NCBI GenBank assembly: GCA_030603635.1
Contig: JAUVXK010000014.1
Location: forward strand, 1 to 39,432
DNA length: 39,432 nucleotides
Direction of reading: 5' to 3'
From: Burkholderiales bacterium
GTDB taxonomy: Bacteria > Pseudomonadota > Gammaproteobacteria > Burkholderiales > Burkholderiaceae_C
Every line of letters starts with the position of its first letter. The first letter of the stretch is position 1. The notes under the pieces were generated by a model. The model ran no database searches and was not told where the DNA came from. It saw only the letters and a list, made by a program, of their open reading frames with translations. A program made the position numbers and the translations under genes. Shown here in pieces: positions 1-7,322 of the stretch.

Positions 1-1
1 C

Positions 2-1381
2 GACGAACGCTGCGAGTGGCTGGTGCCCGGCATGCTGAAAGACAAGATCCAGGCCTTGTTGAAAAGCCTGCCGCAGAAGCCCCGTGCGCGGCTGGTGCCG
101 CTGCCGGAGAGTGCTGAACGATTTGCCGCGATACTGGCGACACCTGAACATTACGCTCAGGGCAGCCTGACCGATGCCCTGCTGCAGGAAGTGCGACAGA
201 TCACCGGGCTGGACGTCAAGCGCACCGACTTCAAGCTCGACATGCTGCAACCCCACCACTTCATGAACCTGCGCGTGGTGGACGAACATGGCCGGCAATT
301 GGGACAAAGCCGCCAACTGGGGGCCTTGAAGGCGGAGTGGGGTGTCAAGGCGAGAGGGGCTTTTCAGGCCTTGGCGCAAGTCAAACTGGCTGACCGGGAA
401 GGGGGGCCTGCATCGGTGGGTGTGGTTCCGGCAGCCGGTACGGCTCCATCTGTGGCAGCAAGTTCCAGCCCTGCGAGTGTGCCGACGCGTGCCTCCCCGT
501 CCGCTGTGTCCCATTCCCCACCTGCCGACGGCGCCCAACGCCACAGCACCTGGGCCTTTGGCGACTGGCCCGAGATCATGGAAATCCGCAAGGGCGGACA
601 GACGCTGCTGGGCTTCCCCGCGCTGATCGACGGAGGCGATGCCGTGACGGTCGAGGTGTTTGACGAGCCCGAGGTGGCGGCCCGCAAGCACCATGCGGGG
701 CTGCGCCGCCTGTTCGCCCTGCAGATCCGCGACGCGCTCAAATACCTCGAAAAAAACATTCCCGACCTGCAGAAGATGGCCGTGGCCTACATGGCCCTGG
801 GCACGCAGGAGGAGTTGCGCGACCAGATCATCGCCGTGGCCATGGACCGGGCGTTCATGCTGGAGCCGCTGCCCACGAATGAGACCGACTTCAAGCGTCG
901 ACTGGAAGAAGGCCGTGGCCGCCTGACCCTGATCTGCAACGAGGTGGCCCGACTGTGCGGCGCCGTGCTTGCAGAGTACGGGGCCGTCCAGCGCAAGCTC
1001 AAGGACACCAAGGGCGCCGCCGAGGCCGTGGCCGACGCGACCCAGCAACTGCAGCGGCTGATGGGCAAGCGCTTTCTGCTCGAGACGCCCTGGTCGGCCT
1101 TGCAGCATGTGCCGCGTTACCTCAAGGCCATCGTGATGCGGCTCGACAAACTCCGGGCCGATCCGGTGCGCGACGCCGCCCGCATGGTGGACGCCAGGCA
1201 GCAGGAACAGCGCTACTGGCGCCTCGTGGCCGAGCGCAAGGGCGTGACCGACGAGCGCATGAACGAGTTGCGCTGGCTGTTGGAGGAGTTGCGCGTGAGC
1301 CTGTTTGCCCAGGAGCTGCGCACCCCACAGCCCGTGAGCGTGAAACGGCTGGACAAGGTCTGGAGCCAGATCAGCCACTGA
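2..1381 (+). CDS. hrpA: ATP-dependent RNA helicase HrpA, C-terminal part (truncated by window edge)
   Basis: This is the 3' part of a DEAH-box helicase gene. The reading frame is open from base 2, so the helicase core lies outside the window. What remains matches the C-terminal DUF3418 region of HrpA: the opening block LVPGMLKDKIQALLKSLPQ, the pair WPEIMEI and GFPALIDGGDAV, and the long helical tail. HrpA acts in the cytoplasm on structured RNA and stalled ribosomes. A low-complexity Ala/Ser/Pro linker (about residues 130-180 of the visible part) interrupts the domain and is probably a lineage-specific insertion. The next gene converges on it across 26 bp with no clear terminator hairpin. The family assignment is firm; the exact function of this domain is not. 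Confidence 0.9.
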   Translation, partial: DERCEWLVPGMLKDKIQALLKSLPQKPRARLVPLPESAERFAAILATPEHYAQGSLTDALLQEVRQITGLDVKRTDFKLDMLQPHHFMNLRVVDEHGRQLGQSRQLGALKAEWGVKARGAFQALAQVKLADREGGPASVGVVPAAGTAPSVAASSSPASVPTRASPSAVSHSPPADGAQRHSTWAFGDWPEIMEIRKGGQTLLGFPALIDGGDAVTVEVFDEPEVAARKHHAGLRRLFALQIRDALKYLEKNIPDLQKMAVAYMALGTQEELRDQIIAVAMDRAFMLEPLPTNETDFKRRLEEGRGRLTLICNEVARLCGAVLAEYGAVQRKLKDTKGAAEAVADATQQLQRLMGKRFLLETPWSALQHVPRYLKAIVMRLDKLRADPVRDAARMVDARQQEQRYWRLVAERKGVTDERMNELRWLLEELRVSLFAQELRTPQPVSVKRLDKVWSQISH

Positions 1382-1407
1382 GGGCCGTGCCCCCTCATGT
1401 GCTCCAT

Positions 1408-1791
1408 TCAGCGTCCCAGGCGCGTGAGGACGCCATAGACAAACAGCAGCACGGCCAGCGCCGTGGTGACCGAGCTGATGCCCAGCACAGGTTCGACCGC
1501 AGTGATTCCGGCGATCTTGCCAGCCAGTGACAGCATCATCACGGGAAGGCTCACGTTGTAGAGCCAGAACTGGACCTTGGCCATGCGGCCTTCAGACAAT
1601 GAAGGCCATGCGCTGACAGCCCAGGAGAACAGGCCCATCGAGACCCAACCCAGCAAGGCGATGTGGGCATGCACGGGGTACCAGCGGATGTCTCCACTGG
1701 CTCCCATGTAAACCCCAAGTAGGACTGCGGCAGCAAAATAACAGGCGGCCAGGCGCATCCAGGCATGACCGGCGACGGTGGAGGTTTCCAT
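1408..1791 (-). CDS. Small four-helix membrane protein resembling a fragment of heme-copper oxidase subunit I
   Basis: The product is a 127-residue integral membrane protein with about four hydrophobic helices. The second helix carries HAHIALLGW, similar to histidine-bearing helices of cytochrome oxidase/nitric oxide reductase subunit I. At 127 residues it is far too short to be an oxidase (usually over 450 residues), so it is better seen as a stand-alone relative, perhaps heme-binding or sensory. The start has a good ribosome site (AAGGAAA about 9 bases upstream of ATG). It diverges from a TetR gene, and two palindromes lie in the shared promoter region. That makes it a likely target of the regulator. 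The true function is unknown. Confidence 0.7.
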   Translation of the reverse strand: METSTVAGHAWMRLAACYFAAAVLLGVYMGASGDIRWYPVHAHIALLGWVSMGLFSWAVSAWPSLSEGRMAKVQFWLYNVSLPVMMLSLAGKIAGITAVEPVLGISSVTTALAVLLFVYGVLTRLGR

Positions 1792-1803
1792 ATTTCAGTT
1801 TCC

Positions 1804-1832
1804 TTGATTGAACGTTTGATCGGATAAATAAT
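1804..1832 (+). promoter_or_regulatory. Predicted sigma-70 promoter of the TetR gene
   Basis: TTGATT at 1804-1809 and AATAAT at 1827-1832 are separated by 17 bp, a good fit to -35 and -10 elements. The -10 box ends on the first base of the first palindrome, so a bound repressor would cover the transcription start. This placement supports autorepression. Prediction only. Confidence 0.5.
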
Positions 1833-1865
1833 GAGACAATCGTCTCAAATGAGATTTGAGTCTCA
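1832..1865. promoter_or_regulatory. Two tandem 16-bp palindromic operators (TetR-type)
   Basis: TGAGACAATCGTCTCA at 1832-1847 and TGAGATTTGAGTCTCA at 1850-1865 share the half-site TGAGA/TCTCA. Their starts are 18 bp apart, so two dimers would bind nearly one and three-quarter helical turns apart. They lie between a TetR gene and a divergent membrane-protein gene, right after a predicted -10 box. If the TetR gene were translated from the ATG at 1831 the sites would be coding, which argues for the later start at 1885. Confidence 0.7.
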
Positions 1866-1884
1866 TAATTTGCCTGTTGCAACC

Positions 1885-2544
1885 ATGTCTTCATCCCGGC
1901 AACCCACTCCATCCCCCTCGTCCTCGACTTCGCCAGGGCGGGAACGCCAGCGTCAGCGGACCCGGCAACTGCTGTTGCAGGCTGCGCAGGAACTCGTCAA
2001 CCAGGGCCATGCCACGCCCAGTCTTCCCGACATCGCCGAGCACGCGGGCATCTCGCGTGCCACGGCCTACCGATATTTCGGATCTGCAGAGGCCGTGCTG
2101 CATGACGCCTTGTTCGACCGAGCCGTTCCCGACCCAGCAGAGTTGTTCGACCCGAAGGAAGATGCAGCCGACGCGGCATCCCGTGCGGCACGCTCGATCA
2201 ATGCCTTGCTGCTGAACGACGAGGTGGGCCTGCACGTGATTGAGCGCTCATTCATGCAGACTTGGCTGGAACAGCCTCCTGGAAAGCGGGTCGCCCGGCC
2301 GGGGCGACGAATGCGGCTGATCGAACCGCTGGTCGAGGGACTGGCCGACCGGCTCGACGTGGCGGCCCGCCAACGGCTGCGCACGGCGCTGGCGTTGATC
2401 ATGGGCAGCGAAGCCGCGCTGTCGCTGTCGGACGTGGTGGGTGGCGATCGGGAGGCGGGGATTGCCGCATCCGAGTGGGCCGCGAAGGCCTTGGTCAGTC
2501 AGGCCTTGCTGGAGGCCGGCGAAGACCCGCCGCCTCGGTCGTGA
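1885..2544 (+). CDS. TetR/AcrR family transcriptional regulator
   Basis: The 219-residue protein has a Ser/Pro-rich N-terminal tail (about 1-20), then a TetR-type DNA-binding domain: RQRTRQLLLQAAQELVNQG leading into the helix-turn-helix PDIAEHAGISRATAYRYFGS. The rest is an all-helical ligand and dimer domain without a recognisable ligand signature. In-frame ATG codons exist at 1831, 1849 and 1885. I chose 1885 because the first two fall on the palindromic operators and the predicted -10 box. No start has a strong Shine-Dalgarno. It probably represses itself and the divergent small oxidase-like gene. The gene converges with the aminotransferase gene with only 7 bp between stops. Confidence 0.88.
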   Translation: MSSSRQPTPSPSSSTSPGRERQRQRTRQLLLQAAQELVNQGHATPSLPDIAEHAGISRATAYRYFGSAEAVLHDALFDRAVPDPAELFDPKEDAADAASRAARSINALLLNDEVGLHVIERSFMQTWLEQPPGKRVARPGRRMRLIEPLVEGLADRLDVAARQRLRTALALIMGSEAALSLSDVVGGDREAGIAASEWAAKALVSQALLEAGEDPPPRS

Positions 2545-2551
2545 GGGGGCT

Positions 2552-3742
2552 TCAGAGCCGCGCCAGCCGGGCCAGCGCAGCCTTCAGCGTGTCGTCCCGC
2601 TTGGCGTAGCAGAAGCGGATCACTTTCTGGTCGAAGCCGTTGCCGTAGAACGCCGAGAGCGGAATGGCCGCCACGCCCACCTCGCGGGTGAGCCACTGGC
2701 AGAAATCACCTTCGGGCAGGTCTTTTTCCGGCACGGCCAGCCCCGAGATGTCCACGCACTGGAAGTACGTGCCTTCGCTAGGCAGCAGCCGAAACCGGGT
2801 CCGTGCCAGGCCCTGGCGGAACAGGTCGCGCTTGGCTGCATAGAAGGCCGGCAGCTCCAGGTAGGGAGCCGGGTCGGCCATGTAGGCGGCCAGCCCATGC
2901 TGCATGGGCGTGTTCACGGTGAACACGTTGAACTGGTGCACCTTGCGGAATTCCGCCATGAGCGGGGCTGGCGCCACCACATAACCCACTTTCCAGCCGG
3001 TCACGTGGTAGGTCTTGCCAAAGCTGCTGACGATGAAGGCCCGTGCGGCCAGCCCGGGGTAGCGGGCCGCGCTTTCGTGTGGCTGGCCGTCGTAGACCAT
3101 GTGCTCGTACACCTCGTCGCTGATCAGCAGCACGTCGGTGGGGGCCAGCAGCTCTTGGAGGCGCAGCATGTCGTCGCGCGTCCACACCCGGCCGCTCGGG
3201 TTGTGCGGGCTGTTGATGATCAGGGCGCGGGTGCGCGGCGTGATCGCAGCAGCGATGCGGTCAAAGTCCGGCCGGAAGGTGCCGGGGGTGAGTGGCACCC
3301 GCACCACCACGCCGCCGGCCAGTTCGATGTTGGGCACGTAGCTGTCGTAGCAGGGCTCCAGCACGATCACCTCGTCGCCAGGGTGGACGACGGCCAGCAC
3401 GGCCGTGAGGATGGCTTGCGTGGCGCCGGCCGTGACGGTCACTTCTGCCAGGACGTCGTATGAGTGGCCATACAGTGCTTGCACCTTGGCAGCAATTGCC
3501 TGACGCAGCGCGGGGATGCCGGTCATGGGCGGGTACTGGTTGTGGCCGGCGCGCATGGCGTCGTTCACGGCATCCAGCAGCCGCGGGTCGCAGTCGAAGT
3601 CCGGAAAGCCTTGCCCGAGGTTGACCGCCCCCGTCTCGGTGGCCAGGGCCGACATCACCGTGAAGATGGTGGTGCCCACGTGGGGCAGGCGGCTTTGCAC
3701 AGCCGGCGTACGGGGTTCAATGGCAGGAATGGGGGCGTTCAT
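2552..3742 (-). CDS. PLP-dependent aminotransferase, YbdL-type (methionine-preferring)
   Basis: This 396-residue class I/II aminotransferase is close to E. coli YbdL: LPHVGTTIFTVMSALA at the N-terminus, NLGQGFPDFD, TVTAGATQAI, and SFGKTYHVTGWKVGY with the pyridoxal-binding lysine at residue 243. YbdL-type enzymes transaminate methionine and some aromatic amino acids with 2-oxo acids in the cytoplasm. The gene follows the CysB-family regulator by 16 bp on the same strand, which fits a link to sulfur amino acid metabolism. No strong Shine-Dalgarno is visible, so coupling to the upstream gene is possible. Length and all motifs are normal. Substrate preference is inferred from the family. Confidence 0.9.
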   Translation of the reverse strand: MNAPIPAIEPRTPAVQSRLPHVGTTIFTVMSALATETGAVNLGQGFPDFDCDPRLLDAVNDAMRAGHNQYPPMTGIPALRQAIAAKVQALYGHSYDVLAEVTVTAGATQAILTAVLAVVHPGDEVIVLEPCYDSYVPNIELAGGVVVRVPLTPGTFRPDFDRIAAAITPRTRALIINSPHNPSGRVWTRDDMLRLQELLAPTDVLLISDEVYEHMVYDGQPHESAARYPGLAARAFIVSSFGKTYHVTGWKVGYVVAPAPLMAEFRKVHQFNVFTVNTPMQHGLAAYMADPAPYLELPAFYAAKRDLFRQGLARTRFRLLPSEGTYFQCVDISGLAVPEKDLPEGDFCQWLTREVGVAAIPLSAFYGNGFDQKVIRFCYAKRDDTLKAALARLARL

Positions 3743-3758
3743 GATCGGTGTGGAAGAC

Positions 3759-4703
3759 TTACAGGTCGTAATCGTGGCCGTGGCCCTGCATGGCCTTCAT
3801 GATGAGGTCGCGCGAGAGACGGTCGCCAAGGAGTTCGGCAAAGCGCAGCACGAACTGGCGCAGGTAGGCTCCCCGCTTGAAGGCAACGCGGGCCACGTTC
3901 TGCCCGAACAGGTGTCCTGCGGGGCGGGCCACCAGATCCGGGTGGCGCTCTTCGCCCTGCATGGCCATCTCGGCCACGATGCCCACGCCCATGCCTAATT
4001 TGACGTAGGTCTTGATCACGTCGGAGTCGATGGCCTCCAGCACGATATGGGGTTTGAGCTGGCGAAGTCCGAAGGCCTGGTCGATGCGTGTACGGCCGGT
4101 GAACGAGGGGTGGTAAGTGATGAGCGGCACTTGGGCCAGGTCCTCCAGCCCGATGCGTTCCTTGTCCAGCAATGGGTGCGCAAACGGGAGCACCAGCACG
4201 TGCTGCCAGTCGTAGCAGGGTAGGGTGATCAGGTCCTCGTATTGCGACAGCGATTCGGTGGCCATGCCGATGTCGGCGACGTCGTCCATCAGCATCTGCG
4301 CCACCTGGGCGGGTGAGCCCTGGTGCAGGCTCACGGCCACCTTGGGGTAGATCTGCCTGAGTTTGGCCACCGGTCCGGGGAGCACGTAACGGGCCTGTGT
4401 GTGGGTGGTGGCAATGCTCAGGGTGCCGCTGTCCTGGGCCGAGAACTGTTCGCCGATGCGCTTGAGGTTGTTGACCTCGCGCATGATGACCTCGATGCTC
4501 TTGAGCACGTGCTGGCCCGGTTCAGTGACGCGTTTGATGCGCTTGCCGTGGCGGGTGAAGATGTCCACACCGAGCTCATCCTCCAGCTCGAGGATGGCCT
4601 TGGAGACGCCTGGCTGGGAGGTGTGCAGTGCCTTCGCTGCCTCCGTGAGGTTGAGGTTGCGGCGCACCGCTTCCTGGACAAAGCGGAACTGGTGCAGGTT
4701 CAT
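3759..4703 (-). CDS. cysB: CysB-family LysR-type transcriptional regulator
   Basis: The 314-residue LysR regulator starts MNLHQFRFVQEAVRRNLNLT, which is characteristic of CysB/Cbl rather than general LysR proteins. The winged helix-turn-helix includes TEAAKALHTSQPGVSKAI. The C-terminal two-lobed domain (about residue 90 on) is the inducer-binding part; CysB proteins sense N-acetylserine or sulfide and activate sulfate assimilation. The gene overlaps the end of cbiX by 4 bp (ATGA), so it is likely translated from the same leftward mRNA. Whether it is CysB or the paralogue Cbl cannot be decided from sequence alone. Confidence 0.88.
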   Translation of the reverse strand: MNLHQFRFVQEAVRRNLNLTEAAKALHTSQPGVSKAILELEDELGVDIFTRHGKRIKRVTEPGQHVLKSIEVIMREVNNLKRIGEQFSAQDSGTLSIATTHTQARYVLPGPVAKLRQIYPKVAVSLHQGSPAQVAQMLMDDVADIGMATESLSQYEDLITLPCYDWQHVLVLPFAHPLLDKERIGLEDLAQVPLITYHPSFTGRTRIDQAFGLRQLKPHIVLEAIDSDVIKTYVKLGMGVGIVAEMAMQGEERHPDLVARPAGHLFGQNVARVAFKRGAYLRQFVLRFAELLGDRLSRDLIMKAMQGHGHDYDL

Positions 4704-5068
4704 GCGGGATGGTCCTCCAGGGCGAGTTCGGCGAGCAGGGCGATCAGGCGCGGATTCTCGCCGGCCGTGGGCAACAGGTGCAAGCGCACCGTCGGGTGCT
4801 GATGACGCAGGGTCGTCATGAGTTCGGGCAGGTCTTCGCGTGCGTGCTTGCCCATCCCGAAGAACAGGGGAAGTATCCGGATGTCGGTGGCGCCTGTGTC
4901 CACGAGCTCAGCCACGGCTGCCGGCAGGGAAGGCTCGCACAACTCCAGATAGGCACAGCGAACTGGGCTGGCCGGGTCAAGGGTGACAATGGCGTCAGCC
5001 ACGGCCTCGACCGGCCGACGCCACAGCGGGTCGCGGGAACCATGGGCAAAGATGACGACGGCGCGCAT
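4700..5068 (-). CDS. cbiX: Short-form sirohydrochlorin chelatase (CbiX/SirB type)
   Basis: The 122-residue protein is one chelatase domain, the length of the small CbiX form that works as a dimer. It begins MRAVVIFAHGSRDPLW with the N-terminal metal-binding histidine in AHGSRD, and has LPLFFGMGKHAREDLPEL with the second histidine. It inserts Fe or Co into sirohydrochlorin. The ATG at 5068 has AGGGA just upstream. A longer reading to 5158 would run back into lptG and lacks family similarity, so I rejected it. It sits between lptG and cysB. With cysB adjacent, a role in siroheme for sulfite reductase is more likely than B12, since cobalt insertion in this genome is done later by CobN. Confidence 0.87.
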   Translation of the reverse strand: MRAVVIFAHGSRDPLWRRPVEAVADAIVTLDPASPVRCAYLELCEPSLPAAVAELVDTGATDIRILPLFFGMGKHAREDLPELMTTLRHQHPTVRLHLLPTAGENPRLIALLAELALEDHPA

Positions 5069-5076
5069 GCGGTTCC

Positions 5077-6195
5077 CTATCGTTTCAGGACCAGCCAGCC
5101 AAACGCCCCGAGCGAGGCGAGCGAGTACAGCAGCGATGGTGCCGCAGAGGCGAGCCAAGGCTCCCAGTCTCGCAGGTTGCCGATGTAGCCAAACACGTTG
5201 TTGAGCAAGAAGAAGCTGATCCCGATCATGACACCGGCGAACACATAGGCAGCCAGCCCTTTCGAGCGGAAGTGCAGATAGGCGAAAGGGAGGGCCAGGA
5301 CCACCATCACCAGGCAGCTCAGGGGATAGAACACCTTGCGCCAGAACTCGATCTCGTAGCGTTGGGCGGTTTGGTTGTTGGCCTCCAGATGACGGATGTA
5401 GCGGAACAGGTCGGTCGTGCGCATCCGCTCCGGTCTCAGCAGGGCCACCGCGATCATGTCGGTGGTCAGCGTGGTCGGCCAGTCCAGGGTGTCGGATTCG
5501 ACATAACGGGTTTGCGCCGCCTCGGTGCCGATGTCGAACTCACGCAGGTGCACCTCACGCAGTCGCCACAGGCCAGCGGCATTGTCCACAGTGGCGGTGT
5601 CCGCCTGCACGGTCAGGCGCAGCCGTCCGTTGTCGTCAAAGGTGAAGATGCGCACATCCTGGAGCTCGCCCCGGGCGTCCATGGCCCGCACGTTCACAGA
5701 GCTCTGGGTCTGGTCGCCGCGTTCCTTGAGCCAAGCCCCTGTCTGTCCGACGCTGATGCGGCCCTGGTAACTGGCTTTGAGCAGTTGCCCCTGACGGTCC
5801 GCCCAGGGTGCCAGATAGTCGCCGATGGCGACCGTCAGCACCACGAAACCTGCGCCCAGCCACAGCATGTTCTGCAGGGCCCTCCAGGGTCCCAGCCCAC
5901 TGGTGCGCAAGATGGTGAATTCCGAGCCTTGCGCCAGTCTCACGAGACCATAGACCGAGCCGATGAGCACCGCGATCGGCAGCAGTTCGTACAAGCGGCT
6001 GGGCACCAGCAGGCCCACATACAACAGGGCTTGCGGCATGCCGTACTGCAGGGAAGCATCCAGTGGCGACACCCGTCCCAGTGCGGGGAGTTCGTCCACC
6101 AGGTCGAAGAACACGAACAGCGACAGAAACGCCAGCGCCACGAAGCCGATGGCGGTCAGCACCTCACCAAAGATCAGCTTGCGCACTGTCCTCAT
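5077..6195 (-). CDS. lptG: LPS export permease LptG
   Basis: The 372-residue inner-membrane protein begins MRTVRKLIFGEVLTAIGFVAL and has the YjgP/YjgQ layout: helices near the N-terminus, a periplasmic jellyroll domain in the middle, and C-terminal helices. With LptF and LptB it extracts lipopolysaccharide from the inner membrane and pushes it onto the periplasmic bridge. The start at 6195 overlaps the lptF stop by 4 bp (ATGA), the usual lptF-lptG coupling. The open frame extends upstream to 6489 but that part is lptF sequence in another frame. cbiX begins 8 bp after the stop. Confidence 0.93.
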   Translation of the reverse strand: MRTVRKLIFGEVLTAIGFVALAFLSLFVFFDLVDELPALGRVSPLDASLQYGMPQALLYVGLLVPSRLYELLPIAVLIGSVYGLVRLAQGSEFTILRTSGLGPWRALQNMLWLGAGFVVLTVAIGDYLAPWADRQGQLLKASYQGRISVGQTGAWLKERGDQTQSSVNVRAMDARGELQDVRIFTFDDNGRLRLTVQADTATVDNAAGLWRLREVHLREFDIGTEAAQTRYVESDTLDWPTTLTTDMIAVALLRPERMRTTDLFRYIRHLEANNQTAQRYEIEFWRKVFYPLSCLVMVVLALPFAYLHFRSKGLAAYVFAGVMIGISFFLLNNVFGYIGNLRDWEPWLASAAPSLLYSLASLGAFGWLVLKR

Positions 6196-7295
6196 GCTGC
6201 TGTCCTTGGCAGGCCCGGCGTGGGCAGGCGCCAGCCCCAGTGGCGCTTGGCCAGCCACAGCAGGCTGAACATCAGTACGCTGCCGTGCAGGCCCAGCATC
6301 AGGACCGGCCAAGACACCAGCCCACCTGCCACCCAGCCCTGGCCCAGGTTGAGCAGGTTGTAGTACACCACGAAGGCGAACAGCATGAACAGGAGGTTTC
6401 CGCTCTTGCCTGCACGCGGATTGTTGGCGGCCACGGCTACCCCCATCAGGGTGAAATTCAGCGCGGTCAGTGCCATGCCAACCCGCCACGATAGCTCACC
6501 GGCATGGGCCGGATGGGGTTGGGTGACGAGTTCCCAGGTGGAGCGGGCCTTGAGGCCTGTGCCTACGCCTTGAGGCCCCGGGGTCTGGCCGATCTGGATG
6601 CCGTAGGTGGCGAACTCGCTGATCCTCACGATCCCCTGCGCTTCGGGTGCGACCTGATCCAGTCGCTGCCCTTGTTCCAGAAGAAGCATCTGCTGATCAC
6701 CGACCCACTGTACCCGACCGGTGCGTGCCGAGGTGATGGTTTCCTTGCCGTCCCGGCCAGTGTTCGAGATGAATACGTTGCTCCCCTCGGTGCCATCGAC
6801 AGTGTCCTTGTCGATGAAAAACACCCTTCTTCCGCCCGAGGACTCCTGGAACTGACCCGGCGCGATCCGCTCCAGGTCGCCTCTTTGCTCATAACGGCCA
6901 CGAAGTTCGTCGGTCTGATGGTTGGCCCAAGGCCAGGCAAGCATCACCAGCAGGAAGATCGCGAGCAGGATCGGCCACGCGAAACGGAACACAGGTGGCA
7001 GGAACGAAGCGATGCCGCGGCCACTCGCAAACCAGATGACCATTTCGCTGTCGCGATACATGCGTGAGAGGGTGGATACGACCGCGATGAACAGTGCCAG
7101 TGTCAGCACCGTGGGCAGGCGACCGATGACGGTGTAGGTCAGCACCAACAGGATTTCTTCCGGGTTCACGCTGCCTTTGTTGGCCAGGCCCAGCGTGCGG
7201 ATCAGCAGCATCGTGATCACGATGGTGAGCAACACCAGCAACGAAGCGCCGAAGCTTCGCGCCATTTCGCGGCGCAGGGAGGAATGGAATAACAT
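6192..7295 (-). CDS. lptF: LPS export permease LptF
   Basis: The 367-residue inner-membrane permease starts MLFHSSLRREMARSFGASL, followed by LVLLTIVITMLLIRTLG and RLPTVLTLALFIAVVSTLSR, all typical of LptF. A periplasmic domain follows (about residues 110-270), then helices near the C-terminus. It pairs with LptG in the LptB2FG complex that moves lipopolysaccharide out of the inner membrane. The open frame continues upstream to 7874 but that part is antisense to pepA, so the ATG at 7295 is taken. It diverges from pepA with only 27 bp between start codons, so each promoter must reach into the other gene. Confidence 0.92.
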   Translation of the reverse strand: MLFHSSLRREMARSFGASLLVLLTIVITMLLIRTLGLANKGSVNPEEILLVLTYTVIGRLPTVLTLALFIAVVSTLSRMYRDSEMVIWFASGRGIASFLPPVFRFAWPILLAIFLLVMLAWPWANHQTDELRGRYEQRGDLERIAPGQFQESSGGRRVFFIDKDTVDGTEGSNVFISNTGRDGKETITSARTGRVQWVGDQQMLLLEQGQRLDQVAPEAQGIVRISEFATYGIQIGQTPGPQGVGTGLKARSTWELVTQPHPAHAGELSWRVGMALTALNFTLMGVAVAANNPRAGKSGNLLFMLFAFVVYYNLLNLGQGWVAGGLVSWPVLMLGLHGSVLMFSLLWLAKRHWGWRLPTPGLPRTAA

Positions 7296-7322
7296 CGTCT
7301 GAAACCAACAACAGCCGACATT

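Noticed and set aside
1831-1884. N-terminal extension of the TetR protein from ATG 1831
   Set aside because: The stretch consists of the two palindromes and follows directly on a -10 box, so it is better read as the operator region.
5069-5158. Extended CbiX start at 5158
   Set aside because: The extra 30 residues lie inside the end of lptG and have no similarity to chelatases, while the ATG at 5068 has a ribosome site.
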